Shown here piece after piece: positions 46,301 through 58,044 of a DNA stretch of 64,000 bases. The DNA is from Protula sp. h YS-2021 (taxonomy: Eukaryota > Annelida > Polychaeta > Sabellida > Serpulidae). Every line of letters begins with the position of its first letter. The stretch's first letter is position 1. A model generated the notes under the pieces. It did not search any database and was not told where the DNA came from. It worked only from the letters and a program-made list of their open reading frames with translations. The stretch is taken from assembly GCA_949752745.1 (NCBI GenBank), contig OX457026.1:30504116-30568115 (forward strand), given 5' to 3'. The translations under genes were made by a program, and so were the position numbers.

Positions 46301-49300
46301 CGGAGGGCCCCTGCACATTGCCTGAATTTCTCAATGACCTGAATGTGGAATGTAACATAGATTCAGTATCAAAACAAAAAAATGATAAAATCAAACCAAC
46401 GGGTCTGGGACATGTGCCACCGGGAAAACTGACACCTGGATAGCTGCCACTCAAGAAAATATTATAAAAAGTTTTTAAAATTATATTTTTGTATAAAAAT
46501 AATTTAAAAAATAAATTTTAATACGCAATATAGCCGTCTTGATATCCGGGGGTCCAGTTATCCAGTTGAGTGGAGTATGATGTTTTCAACATTGAGAGAA
46601 CGGGAAATACGTCATACATCTTCAAAAATTCTACTGCTTCCTTTGTGCGAGCCACTGGCAATCATGAAATGGAGAACATAATAAAGATAGAAAATTCCGC
46701 ATGTCGTGGATGTGTAGTAGTGGTGGATACAGATATTGGGCAAGGGAGAGGGGGTGTTCAACTTCATGGAAGAGTTTACCAGTCAATTTTTTCGTGAAAA
46801 CACAAAGTTTAACTAATTATATTTTAAATTTAGGGAGGAGGGGGTAGTGTTGCAACCACTGAACCTCCCTGCCCCCGGATCCGCCACTGTATAGAGTTGT
46901 AATTATGCAATATAACGAGTAGTTTAAAGGTGTCAAAGACAGTGGGTTTTTTATGTCACGGTGAATTTTTTTGTCGAGTAGGTGGTTATGCGGACGAGTA
47001 TGCCAAAGTGCCATATTCGCAGCAAACGCTCGTGCAGATGTTCTCAACGACGAAGGCAATCGCTGCCGTAGTTGTAGCACAGCTGGTTGACAGGTTAGTC
47101 TTCTTTAGCCCCACGGTATTTCCCCAGAAATTCCGTTGAAATTCGGTTGATTTTTTCCAAGATTTGTAAAAATCCTTTTCTATGGAGCAGAAAAAGAAAT
47201 GAGCCTTCAGGTCCTTAAGTTTGTAAGATTATCCCTTGCTGAACAGTCATGCTGTATTCGTTTTAACATGAATTGCCGTGATATAATAAAGGGGATTTAA
47301 ACGTAATTACCTTAGACCACTTGTCCCCATAACAATGGGGGGCGGGCATACATTCGGCTGTGACCTTGAGTGGTGTTTTAGGCAATACTTCCTGTCGACG
47401 AATAAAGTGGCAATGTTTTTTTATGGAAAGATAACGATCACGATTCGCGTTGCTCTGCCCACGTGATCATCGCATGACACTTGTTTGCCTCGAAGAAAAT
47501 GTTTGGTTTTTATGTAGTTATTAGTAATTTGCGAAGGAAATTTCTGATGGACAGAAAAAAATGGATTAGTTTTGCTGTGAGCATCTCTTCTGCTAAATTG
47601 TTGTGTTGATTATGTAAATTAGATGCAATTTTTTAATATTCAAACATTGTTTATCAGAGGATTGTTGGACTACAAGAGTCCCGTTGCCAAGTACTGGCCA
47701 GAATTTGCACAGAATGGAAAAGAACGAATCACAGTTGAACAGCTGGTCAGCCACCAGGTAGAGTAATTTATGCCCCTGCCAAACCAAGTAAAAACGAGCA
47801 GTTTCAACACAAAAAGCTGCCGTAGTCTGGTGCTCGGTAAGTTTGTTGAATATAGCCGGAATTCTGCGCACAGTAAGCTCTCAGCAGCGGCAAAGACATA
47901 CGTCCTACTTGGCCGCATCCAGGGTATTGCTGGCTCCAGTTCGACCCCTCTTTAAACCACAATATTTTGCAGATCATTCTTAAAGTTTGGAATAATTTTG
48001 TAAAGTTCTGAAGATTAACATGTTGTTTAGATCATTTAGATCATTTTGAATAATTTTATAAACCTACGAATTGCTGTCATGAGAAGCAAAAACCTAATGT
48101 TCTTTTCAAATGCACTTGCAATAGAAAAAGATTACTGATGATCTTGGTACAATTAATAAACGCGATTTAAAGTTCATTTTCCGTCACCATTTTGGGTACA
48201 AAACTATATTTACTACGACAAAACTTGCTTTTGTTTGCAACTCTGAATTAATACCTGGATAGGTTTTGTATTCAAATTTTAGAAATTTTTTTTAGGCAGG
48301 ACTTCCATACACAGAAAAGACGATTGATTACAGAGATTTGCACGATAACCCAGAAATGCTGGGTGAAATTCTTGCTGAGCAAAGACCGTTGTGGGAGCCA
48401 GGTTTGCATGTGGATTTTTTAAAAAATACATCCATGAAACGAAAGTAAAATTTAAATGTACTGGACACGGGCGGAACCAAGGAAAATATTCTGGTATAGT
48501 ATATTGTTACTGACCTAACCAGAGGTTAATTCATATTTGTGAATTAATGGAATATTGTAAACAAATATCATATATTCGGGGTTCTGTAACCGTACGCGAA
48601 ACATGAAATCATAGCACGCTTCGTGTGATCGCTACAGGTATACGTCATTGTGACGACACAAACTTTGTGACGAATCATTTGTGTTGTTTGGCTTCTCACG
48701 GCAGCAGCAAATCCACGATACTCTGCAGTCATATGTTATCCAAAAGACAAAGAACATTTAATTTAGGACGTGGTTATTGTATAATGTGTTGTTATTAGCC
48801 CCAGCTTCTGCAGAAGCAGAGGTTGAAGAGATCGTAAAAAGCATGTGCGTATGTACGCTTTCAAGTTGAACTAGAACCTCACTTCGCTAGCGAAATGTTA
48901 AACACTTGACAAAAATTAAAACGCAAAAATACTTCCTTCAATTGGTTTTTTTTTCTTGAATAATATATTCCAAACAACACAGCTTAAATACGTCTTATAA
49001 GCCGAGTAGTGTTTGGTTTTTGTTGACTTAAAGTTTTATTGACTGGTCAGGCATACGCCGTGTTATCTATTTACGCAGTCAGAGCTCGCACAAAGCTCAC
49101 TGAGCAACTGTGTGTGATGTGGGTTAAATGCTACGCATTTACTTGCAAAAATACACTTTTTTCACATGACGTTTTAACAAAGAAAACGAAATCAAAGACG
49201 AAAATAAAAAGTGACATGTACATGTTCAGGTCAAGCTCTTCATAAGTCCCAAGTTTCATGGTCGTAGGGCCCATAGTGTCAGAGCAGAAGACACAAAAAA

Positions 49301-49860
49301 TCGGAAAAACTGTCAAGAAGAAAAAAAAAGGACGAAAAAAACAGTGGAAATATTGTTGAAGAAACCTACTTTTTCGTAAAATCCTATCTGACGCCAGGGA
49401 AATAGCCTTGTTGTCTTGGAATTGTAAATAATGGTAGCAGGTATTACCTGGCGGTACATTGTTTTGGTGATTTGCCAAAAAAATTGAACCACATTAAATT
49501 TTTTTTCGTCAACCGGGTGCGACTTATGGTCCGGCAATTTTGTAATGGTGCGCTTATAGTCCGAAGTGGTTATTAGTACGGGAACTGCGGTACCTGGCTG
49601 TTACTTTTTTCGTAATTCACCAAAAATTAGGGGAAATATTGGCAAAAAAAACAGTTTTTTTTACTAAAATCGTAACTAACGCTAGAGGAATTATCTTATC
49701 GTCTTGAAATTTTGAATAACGGTAGCGGACACTAGTCCAACATCACCGGAAGTATGGGCAAAATACCATTTTCCTATTGAAATCTCAACTGGCGCCTGGT
49801 ATATATAATTTCTCCCAAGTTTGATGAAATTAGCGGGCTTTGGTACTACCTGGCTGCTGC

Positions 49861-49891
<31 letters not shown>

Positions 49892-52800
49892 GATTCGTCA
49901 AAAAAAAAATGGGCGGAAGAATTGGCGAAAACATACAATTTTTTGTATTTGTAAAATTTTAACTGATGCCAGGAAAATAGTCTTATTGTCTTGAAATGTT
50001 GGTTGAAAAGGTGGCAGACTTTAGTGCCTTCCTGGATTTTACTTGTGACGATCTGTCAAAAATCAAAATCTTGTTCACAACAAGCACAAAACCTGCCCTC
50101 ATAAGTCCTAAAGCAACAATTCAAAGTCCAGCCATTACCTTGAATAATTGTCTTTTTGTATATTGCTTGTTTTGAATTCGCCGAAATTTGGCGGAAATAT
50201 TGAAGAAAAACTGTTTTTATTAAAATTTAAACCGATGCCGGGGATATAGCCTTACTGTCTTGAAATTGTTGTTAACGGTTATAATTATATCTCATAAAGC
50301 CTGACATCAGTATACGCGAGCTGGGGCATTGTCCATGGACAATTCTATTAAAGTATGTTCTGTGGTTAGAATTTTTCATTCATACTTTGCAAAAGACATT
50401 ATTTTTAGTTGAATGCCCAATGTCTGATTCTGTGAAGAGTCATAAAATATCTTCCAATTAGTCTTGCGTAAATAAAACAAATTGTGTTAATTTTGAGTTT
50501 ATGTCATTATATGCCAGTAACACCAGTAACAGAAAAAAGTATACTTTTCTTTGCCGTCCAGGTACTGCCTTTGGATACCACGCACTTAGCGTTGGCTTGT
50601 ATATAGATCAACTGGTTCGCAAAGTGGATCTGCAGAAAAGAAGTTTTGCGAAATATTTCGAAGATGAATTCGCCACTCCATTTGGTATATGGTCATAAAT
50701 TTTTATCCTTTTTTTTACTGTAAATTTTCTAAAAACCTCTTTTTAACCTTTTTTACAGATGTTCACTCCTATTTTATGAACGCTCTTAGGCGTTTACCAT
50801 TTTTCTTCTAAGTACATTTTTGGGCCTCTTTTTACCTCTATTTACTTGAACCTTTTCTTGTAATTTTATCGTCTTTCAATTAACTGTCAGTATCAATCTT
50901 TATGCTCTTATGTAAGAGGTTTATGTCAACTGAAAAGGTATGTTTGATGTTAAAATTTCTCTCAAAAATTAATTTTTGGGCAGTCAGCCAAAATTGGCCG
51001 AATCGGGGCATGTGAAATTTTTTGTTTGGACGTTTTCAAAATGCTTCTCTCTCTCAATGTCAATCAGATGGTCTTAAACGGTTGCATAAACGTTCACTAG
51101 GAAGACCTGTATTGAAAAATTACTTTTTTCGCGATCTATAAAAAAACTGACCAAATAGGAGGTATATTTTAATTTTTTGGTGCCCAATTTTCCCAATTCT
51201 TCTTCCACAGTTTTGATGGGATTGTTTTCAAATTTTGTGTAAATGTTTGTTATGTAGTTCTCTCTTGAAAAATTACTTTTTCTGGAGGTTCCCCAACAAT
51301 TGGTCAAATGGCGCCATTTTAAAATTTCTTCTAAGTTTTCAAACTGCTTTTTCTCCCACATTGCTTAAAGAATTCCCTTAAAATTTTATGCGAATGCTCC
51401 CTTAATGGTCATCTTTCGAAAAATTACTTTTTTTGGCGATTATCTGCAAATGGCCAATTGGCGGCATTTTAAATCCTGCTGCAGTTTGATTGGTTTTATT
51501 CGAAATTTTAAAACAATGCTCTTCATGTGATGTTTTCTTTAAAAATTAATTTTTCTTTGGTCAGTTCCAGCAACTGGCCTCGTTCCGCCCGTTGAAAGTT
51601 TTAGGGATCAAGTTTTTTCAAAATAATTCTCGTACAAATAATTTGATCTTCAAACTTCAATTTGAACTTCAAGATAAAAAGTAAAATCTATGTGCAAGTC
51701 GAAATGTTAATTTAGCTTCAAACTTGTCAGGATTATGTCTTGGGTGGTTTCAACGGGTGTTGGTGGAATTGACTTGGATTTTGCAGTGCGTGACGACAGA
51801 TCCCATATTTAAAAAAAGGCTGTGGCTGAGTAATGGCAGTGTGTGGCATATTCAGGCACACTGTTGTTTATGTGCACTGGCCGCTCTTGTTTATCCGTTG
51901 CTATCCTCTCTTCTTACTTTTGACAGCTTTTTTTTGCAGATCTTGAAATATTCATTGGGCTGCCGAGATCAGAAAATTACAGAGCTGCTGTGACATACGA
52001 TGGGAATGTCTTTTCAAACAAATTCCTGACTGCCTATAAATATTGGTTCCCCGTCTGGTTTAAGTACCTCTTTCAACCGGATTCACTGCTACCTAAATCC
52101 GTAATGGATATTTTGAACCCGGTAAGATCTTAATTTTTGTTTAGCATTTTTTTGTACCTTTTTAGCACAGTTGGCCATTGGCCACATGTCCCACACCCAT
52201 CATGTCGGGTCGCTGTCGTCTGCCCGTCCGTCCATCTTTCTCGAAGAACGACTAAAACTGCTGGTTGTGAGTTATCCCAAACTTAACAGAAAGTTGCGCC
52301 AGAATGATATGCATGCTTCTTGTGACTTTTGTGATTATTTGCTTAAATCCTAATTTAAGAGAATTTTTAACCAAAAATGCGAAATGGTCTTACATATATA
52401 AGGTAAATTTGAAACTTTTTCACAATATCTCTTAGAGTGTGGTAGAATCAACTTAAAAATGCCTCAGCCATCTTTCCTCTGAAAATCTCCCCGACTAAGG
52501 CGTATGACGTCATTACATTAAAATCTTCTATGTAAGATTACTCAGCCGCTTAACATCTAAGAAATTAAAATTTGATGGAATGTTGCTTGGTAGGTCCGAA
52601 AGATTCTGTCATATTATGCCCGGGGTAGGTCGAACGAAAATGGCATATGACGTCATTGGGTAAAAATATCTCGATAGCGGAATATCAGATGGACTTCAAA
52701 CTTGGCGTGGGTATTCCTTGGATAAGTCGCACGGCTTTTTTTTAAACAATAAACTCATAAAAGTTAAGAAAGACGCCAATCGAGTGAAAAGTATTACGTG

Positions 52801-54391
52801 AAATATTTTGCAGTACCCAGAATCTAAAACTCCGCCCCCCCCCCCACCTTCCCCATTTTGTCGGCTATTTTGTAACTAAGAATAGTTATTAACCATGCTT
52901 GGGTTTTCAGCATTGTCCAGAAGGTTCTCCAATGTTCCAGCATTCTTTCGACATGCTTGAAAGTATTGGCAGCACAATTATCGATCATTTATTGCATTTG
53001 GTGATATGTTTTTGCGTTGCTCACCTACAGCTATTACGTGTTTTAATTTGGTTACCTAGCTCTCGTAACGGCTCGCAATGTTTGCAGCACGTGGAAGTAG
53101 TTTTCACTTTTAAAGTGGATTATCTAATATGTTGTGATATGCAAGCAGCGCACCATTTTGACACCAAAGTGACCCCCCCCCCCCCACTCTCCCACTGAGA
53201 TGACTTATGTGTTGCACAGTTATGAAGAATGCCTTTTGGCTGATTGGAACGTTCGAAGGCAAGGTCAGCATTATGGCTTAACTACACTTAGTGCACAAAC
53301 CCTTACTGTAACGTTGACTACAATGATTAGGGTTGCCTTCAGAGTCGTACCTACTTTAGGTAGCTGGTTTGGATGGGGCTTGGGGGGGGGGGGGGAGGGG
53401 GTTAAGGGGATAACAAGACGTATGTGAAAACTGCCTGTCTTGACCACCTTCCAGACCCGGATAGTAACACTGCTGTAATGACCACCTTCGAAACCGTGTT
53501 GTGGCGATTAGAAGTTTGTGATATAAACCTGTACTCTTATTTTCTGTGCACTGGCCGCTCTAGTGTTTTTTCGGTAGTATAGCTGGGTTTTATGTCAGGC
53601 ATCAGAATAATTAGCTTCAGTTCTGTCTTTATCTTTATTGCTCTTTCTATTTTCATGATATCTTAAAAATCAAAATAAACGTTACTACTTCCTTGTTGTT
53701 GCACATGTGGTTATATGCAATATTATCTCTTTTGCACTCTTCTTTTTTTCTTCGCAATCAGCGCAAAATGGTCGGGATAGCAGACAAAAATGCAGAATAT
53801 CGATTCCAAAAGTTGTCAATTTTAAAGGAAGCGTGACAGAAGGTTGGTACGTTTGGAAAGGGCTTCATTTCGGGGTTTCGATGATTTTTTTTTCATTTTT
53901 TTTCATCTTTGATGTTTTGCAGGATTTTAGCTTCAACAACCCTTCGATAAGAGAGGTTGGGCATCCATCTGCCAATGGATTTGCGACTGCGCGCTCTTTG
54001 GCTAAGTTTTTCGGCATACTTGCAAATGGCGGAACACTTGGCGGCAAAACAATGATTAAAGGTAAACAGCAGTCGCGCTAGCATTTTTACATAAAGCTGC
54101 ATCCCGAAACGTAGGGGGTTAAAAAAACTGCGCAGAACCTGCATAAATATGCAAAAAAAAAAAAAACTGCGTTAAAGGGAACGTTGGTGGATAAGCATTT
54201 GCTCAAGAAAAACGTTGTTTCAGACCACTTCTCCACGATCTAAAGCTGGTGCAGAATATTGTGTTTGTTAAAATACTTAAGCAGATGGAGTAATTTTAAA
54301 TGATAATATTTTGGCACATAGCCAGGTTGATTAACAAGAATGATACCTTTGTTAAAAAACTTCATCAGACAGCCTGGTGAATAACAACAAC

Positions 54392-54436
<45 letters not shown>

Positions 54437-55719
54437 CCATGGATAATTTACCATCGAGTATCTCCTTGAACACTGACGGTAATAATGTCATATCACCATA
54501 GTTATCATCATCGTCAAATTCAAGTTTGATGTTCCTGGTTATTTTAGAAAAATACATTAGACAACTACAGGAAGTTGTGATATCCGGAACCGATCGCGTC
54601 ATGGGCATAAATTCAACCTACGGCAGAGGTATGCTGCTACTTCCAACACCAACGGTCAGTGAACAGATAGACTACTTATTTACAATATTTTCAGCCAGTA
54701 TTTTCACATATCAAAGTAGCTGCCGAAAAAATATACTCCAAGCGCTTGGTTACGCAGCGTGACTCATTCAGTACCACAATATTTTTGAAGAATTCCAGAA
54801 TCAGACGACACCGTCTGATTTTAATATCTGTAATTTTAGCTTTTTAGCCCAGCTGACTTTCGTCGCTGGGTTGTTTCCATCACATGTGGGATTATCCACC
54901 GTCCATTATGTGTGTGTAAGCAATTTTTCAAAATGCTGCTCTTCCTACATTTCAGGTCTGATTCTTTTGAAATTTTGGTAGGACTGTTCCCTTGGTATAT
55001 AGTACTCCACACACCTTTTCTTTGGGCGATTTGATCAAAATTGGGGTCAAATCCGGCCCGATTGCGTTGAAAGTTTACAGGAATGTACCACTCAAGTTCC
55101 TGTATGAGGCTTGACGCTTCTTCACCAGCTATGAGTGGAAACCTGTTAAGTGTAGAGGTTAGCGTTGTCGCTTGCGAAGCATGAGGTGGTGAATTCATGC
55201 CCCACTCAAGGCGCACTTTTCATTTTCTTTTTTTCATTTCTTTTCTTTTCTCATCTTTCCTTCTTTTTCCTTTCAGACTCATTTTCGGGGTGGCTGTAGT
55301 ATTTTTTTTCTATCGCTTCGACATAAATGGATAGCTTTAAGAGAAGCACAAACAATGCTGTTCGTCCCACAGATCCACTCCGATTGCTCTTGATGGGAAT
55401 CTTGCTCATGAGGTCTACGAAATTAAATTTGGTCGAAATTGATCGGTTTCTCCTTTCACGTTTGTAATGTCTTTGCTTTAACGGCTGGGGCACAATGGCC
55501 ACTGACATTCTTGTTTATTCCTAGGGTGGGTACATGATTGGCACGCCTGGAGCGGGGGGACAGATGGGCTACGCAGATCCAGACAACAAGCTGGGGTGGG
55601 CGCACCTCACTAACTACCATGGCTTTCACATGGCAGATGACCCACGCTATGAGGCACTCAAGAACGCCATGTACGCATGCGTGGCCGAAATCCAGGCCAA
55701 GAAGACGTCGCGTACCTAG
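39641..55719 (+). CDS. Serine beta-lactamase-like (LACTB-type) protein, complete, 10 exons
   Basis: Exons: 39641-39783, 43438-43517, 46982-47093, 47658-47757, 48296-48401, 50562-50684, 51940-52121, 53923-54061, 54548-54654, 55525-55719. All junctions are GT-AG, phases match at every one, and the total is 1287 nt (428 residues plus stop). Residues about 6-24 are hydrophobic, a signal anchor or signal peptide. Catalytic motifs of the class C beta-lactamase/PBP fold are S96-T-T-K99 (SxxK), Y186 in GYHAL (YxN-equivalent) and GTPGAGGQ at 370-377 (KTG-equivalent). Most relatives I know have HPGAGG, so T at 371 is unusual. Substrate unknown; animal relatives are serine hydrolases or peptidases rather than antibiotic enzymes. 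Candidate poly(A) signal AATAAA at 55848. Confidence 0.95.
40289..40360. repeat. (TA)n microsatellite
   Basis: About 36 TA units in intron 1 of the beta-lactamase-like gene. Confidence 0.97.
40753..40835 (+). mobile_element. Pogo/Tigger-like terminus (truncated)
   Basis: ACAGTGGAACCCGGTTATAACGAAG followed by further TCGTTATAACC motifs. This resembles CAGTGGAACC(T/C)CGNTATAACG ends of pogo/Tigger elements. No matching right end is visible. Confidence 0.5.
41024..41409. mobile_element. Foldback/MITE with ~105-bp inverted arms
   Basis: Arms 41024-41126 and 41306-41409 are inverted copies at roughly 80% identity (ACTGTATTATTTAAAA...TTTATCAAGCAAATAAGAA...GACTACGGTAGTCT). The spacer carries further palindromic GGTAGTCTATTCCGGAATAG copies. 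Confidence 0.85.
44290..44690 (+). repeat. Dispersed repeat family A, copy 2
   Basis: Same order of blocks as 7125-7605 (GTTCCTTCAAAAATTCT, GTTCGTTGGA(C/T)AAGGCTCAG, GCAAATGT(T/A)TACTGC, TGACTGATTGGGG) with small deletions. It lies in an intron. Confidence 0.8.
44974..44992 (+). repeat. Hairpin head TCCCTC/GAGGGA
   Basis: TCCCTC-tgtaacg-GAGGGA followed by TATAG and TACGTCTGTCCGCATGCGTG. About 260 bp downstream the inverted 51-bp satellite begins. Confidence 0.7.
45255..45570 (-). repeat. 51-bp satellite, second array (inverted)
   Basis: About six units of the 30870-31620 satellite on the opposite strand, again with exact 51-bp spacing (45261, 45312, 45363) and an open 17-residue-repeat frame on the minus strand. 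Confidence 0.92.
45574..45598 (-). mobile_element. Helitron-type 3' terminus abutting the 51-bp satellite
   Basis: On the minus strand ATTCGC-tct-GCGAAT is followed by TTCAGT and CTAG, then T. This is nearly identical to the end at 37282-37306. The 51-bp satellite begins right after CTAG, as if it were the insertion target or a terminal extension. Confidence 0.6.
45700..45815 (+). repeat. ~28-bp minisatellite with CAGCTG E-boxes
   Basis: Four imperfect units of TGTTTGCAGCAGCTG(A/C)(A/T)CA. CAGCTG is a bHLH (E-box) palindrome. It lies in intron 2 of the beta-lactamase-like gene. Confidence 0.85.
46718..46891. mobile_element. Possible MITE with TAGTGGTGGAT / TACAGTGGCGGATC ends
   Basis: The right end (reverse complement) TACAGTGGCGGATCCGGGGG is a common DNA-transposon terminus. 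The left end is a diverged version followed by G-rich sequence. Confidence 0.4.
46982..47093 (+). CDS. Exon 3: active-site SxxK exon
   Basis: Encodes [19 protein letters not shown] followed by [23 protein letters not shown] is the nucleophile/general-base motif of serine beta-lactamases. Donor CAG|GTTAGT. Confidence 0.93.
48804..48817 (+). repeat. Hairpin head GCTTCTGCAGAAGC
   Basis: Perfect 14-bp palindrome after TTAGCCCCA, followed by GCATGTGCGTATGTACGC. It belongs to the hairpin-headed family. Confidence 0.65.
49240..50350 (+). repeat. Degenerate ~140-bp tandem array in an intron
   Basis: Recurring block TAA(A/C)(C/T)(G/A)(A/C)(C/T)GCC(A/G)G(G/A)...ATAG(C/T)CTT(A/G)(C/T)TGTCTTG(A/G)AATT at 49378, 49667, 49958 and 50223, with partial units between. 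An (ATT)n microsatellite is embedded at 49859-49891. It ends at CATTGTCCATGGACAAT (a palindrome) near 50330. Confidence 0.75.
51020..51620 (+). repeat. ~165-bp tandem repeat family, inverted relative to 23860-24310
   Basis: Repeated TTTCAAA(A/C)TGCTT(C/T)(T/-)(C/T), TCTTGAAAAATTACTTTTT(C/T) and CAATTGG(T/C)CAAATGG blocks, about 3-4 units, in the intron between exons 6 and 7. Confidence 0.7.
52172..52184 (+). repeat. Hairpin head TGGCCA-T-TGGCCA
   Basis: Preceded by TTTTTAGCACAGT and followed by GTCTGCCCGTCCGTCCATC, matching the layout of the hairpin-headed family. Confidence 0.6.
53340..53600 (+). repeat. Dispersed repeat family B, copy 1
   Basis: CTGCCTGTCTTGACCACCTTCCAGACCCGGATA and TGTGCACTGGCCGCTCTAGT. 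The same blocks appear at 61000-61590 inside the foldback spacer, and GTGCACTGGCCGCTC also occurs near 51870. Confidence 0.7.
54396..54436. repeat. (AAT)n microsatellite
   Basis: About 13 AAT units in the intron before exon 9. Confidence 0.95.
54848..54870 (+). repeat. Hairpin head CCCAGC/GCTGGG with ~165-bp repeat
   Basis: TTTAG then CCCAGC...GCTGGG, then ACCGTCCATTATGTGTGTGT and CAATTTTTCAAAATGCTGCTC, the same order as the minus-strand reading of 24310-24393. Confidence 0.7.
55525..55719 (+). CDS. Last exon of the beta-lactamase-like gene
   Basis: Encodes [20 protein letters not shown], then [11 protein letters not shown], and ends KKTSRT-stop. It holds the third active-site box. It is noticeably GC-richer than its surroundings. 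Confidence 0.93.
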   Translation, partial: GGYMIGTPGAGGQMGYADPDNKLGWAHLTNYHGFHMADDPRYEALKNAMYACVAEIQAKKTSRT

Positions 55720-55847
55720 TTGCTTTTAGCGCAGCGGACTTTTATAATATTCGTGTGCGTTCACGTGTAGTGCAGAAATAGAGTGTACAGGAAAACATTT
55801 TGATAGTTGCCAGCAAAAAATATTAAAAATAATGGTAATAATATTAA

Positions 55848-55853
55848 AATAAA
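55848..55853 (+). terminator. Candidate poly(A) signal AATAAA
   Basis: First AATAAA after the stop of the beta-lactamase-like gene, 129 nt downstream, within an A-rich stretch that contains further overlapping copies. Confidence 0.45.
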
Positions 55854-55899
55854 ATAAAATTTAAGCAAAATAAAAATAATTAAAACAAATAAATAGATA

Positions 55900-57230
55900 A
55901 CCCTAAAATCTGGAACATGAAAATACCACTTTTTTTTTCTAGTGCTGTTGGCAATTTATCAAAGGAGTTGTTATACTTTGAAATGTAGCATAAAGCTTGT
56001 TAGAAATACTAGTCCTTTTGGTTAACGACTGTGAGGGATACTTTATTCTTTTCTGGCCACTAACCAGTACTGACACAATGTAAACAGCAAAAGGTCTGCC
56101 GTGTCGTTAAGTCATACAACTAACTGGTCCTTTAAAATGCTGCCTTGAGTCCCAGTTAATGACAGGAACAGTATAGGGCAGGAAAAAATAGTCCCAAATT
56201 TTTTATTAAAAATGGACCCAGCCAGGGATCTGTTTTTTTACTCGAGAAAAAAAACTTTTTTTGTTTTTTGTTTTTGAAAATTTCGGTGATCCGTCATTGG
56301 CTAAAGCTTTTTTGCGCAAAATGTGGCTTAACTTTTATATAAACGCTCATTTAACATGAATTATAGTATCACTTTGTAAGTTATTATTTTTAAGCGTCTG
56401 AAGTATTTCTTGAAAATGCGAGCGTCGAAGGCGCGAGCACAAAAATGTTAGGACAAATTTCTCATCATAAAGTCCATTTTCAGCGTTTGTTACGCATTTT
56501 GGGTAAATCTTTTTTATTAACAATTATACATACCCGCCTGGGTCTTTAAATTTATAATACCCACTATAATTTTAGTTGGTCATAATTGAGACTTGTATTG
56601 CAAATAGTAATTCCTGCCTTGTGTGTTTCCCGTTTTTAGATGTGCGTTTCTTGCTAACGTGTTTCGCTTCTTTAGGACAGTTAAATGAAAGAGAGAGGTG
56701 TTACCTTATATTATTGTTATGTAATTCTAGGTACATTGTGCAAACAAATATCTGTGATTGAATTACATTGAATTTTATTGCTTTTCACGTCAAACATTCA
56801 TTCATTTACTCACCTGGCTTGACAGTATACACATCTGGTGTTAGGGAATTGAGCGGAGGCAAAATATAGGTTCATAGGTACGTATATAAATCCTGCATGT
56901 GGAATAGCATGGTCTTTAGAATTCGGCTTATACATAAAATTTTTTTATTTTGAGTCATTTTAAAGTATCTTCGACTTATACACAGATCGACTTATACACC
57001 CATAATTACGGTACTAGCTAGTTAACTATTTTGTGTGGTATTTTGGGTGACATATGATTATGAGAATTTGATTCTGTTCCAGATGCACTCTCTTGTGTGT
57101 GGTTTCATTTTAATTACAGTACATTGTTTATCTTGTGACAACCTTCAGAATTGCAACTCGGTTGAGCATAGAACTGCACGTGGTCTAATGACGCGAGGAA
57201 AAGAAGACCTTGTTTCTCATCCCCCCGCTC
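55900..57230. other. Non-coding stretch
   Basis: No coding signal. On the minus strand 57013-56926 reads TACCGTAATTATGGGTGTATAAGTCG and a second GTGTATAAGTCG, a terminus related to the MITE-like sequence at 63047. Confidence 0.45.
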
Positions 57231-57234
57231 GAGT

Positions 57235-57390
57235 CACTAAAATCGCAACTGTAAAAAATATGTGACCCAGCCAGGTCTAAAAAAAGAGAAGAAAACGACC
57301 TGCCGGTCGGGTGTATATAATTTTACAGTAAAAAAGCAGAAAAGTACGGCAAATGGCTTTTCCTAGGAGATATTTGTCCTAAGTTTTGCG
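57235..57390 (+). repeat. Dispersed repeat family C, copy 1
   Basis: Blocks TGACCCAGCCAGGTCTAAAAAA, CGACCTGCCGGTCGGGT and GCAGAAAAGTACGGCAAATGG recur in order at 58050-58225. Confidence 0.7.
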
Positions 57391-57764
57391 TCTGCATTTT
57401 TTTCTTGTGAGAAACAAACGCTTGAAATTGTCTATTTGCGGGGTAAACAAACGAACAATTTTTTGTCAGTGCCGGGTCACGGGAATTCCCAAATATATAA
57501 ACAGTTTCGGTCCCCACCGTGTGTATTTTCATCAGAGAAAAGAAAGATCGTCGGCCGGGTCAAATTTTTGAAATAGGCTGAGAAACAGGACTACTTGTCT
57601 TCCTGTCCTAGCAGTGTATCCGGACATTTAGTGCTAACAAAAAGAAAGGATTAAAGTGGAGAAATTTAAAGGTTCTTACAGGATCATCTTGTAGTTTGCA
57701 TTTGAAAAATTTTATTTTCAAATAAATTCGCTTTTAAATCTAAATCGTGTGCTATTTTGTTTTT

Positions 57765-57796
57765 ATGTCCCTAAGTGACTAGGTCACGAGGGACAT
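57765..57796 (+). repeat. Hairpin head ATGTCCCT...AGGGACAT
   Basis: ATGTCCCTaaGTGAC-tag-GTCACgAGGGACAT is a 32-bp near-perfect hairpin. TCCGTCCGTGCGCAAC follows. Confidence 0.85.
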
Positions 57797-58044
57797 GTTA
57801 TTTACTAGTCCGTCCGTGCGCAACTCTTTCCTTGTGAAATCAATCCGACAAAGTATGTGGACGGATTTTGATGAAACTTGATTTGAATGTTCACGTGCAT
57901 AGATTGTAGCGCTGATTAGATTTGGTTGCCCTTGAGAGGTCACTCAAAGTTAACATTGTACTTTTCAGACCAACGGACAATATGACAATACATTTGGCGA
58001 GAAAAAATTAGCCTAGTTTTTCAGGCTCCCGCCCCCCCTCTTCC

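Noticed and set aside
34438..46460. GTTGCCACC-containing sequences near 34467 and 46265 as extra copies of the CAGTGTTGCCAC terminus
   Set aside because: The match is limited to GTTGCCAC and lacks the CAGT start or a partner end.
53707..54081. 124-codon open frame overlapping exon 8 of the beta-lactamase-like gene
   Set aside because: Only the 53923-54061 part has family similarity and correct splice sites. The upstream part is intron.
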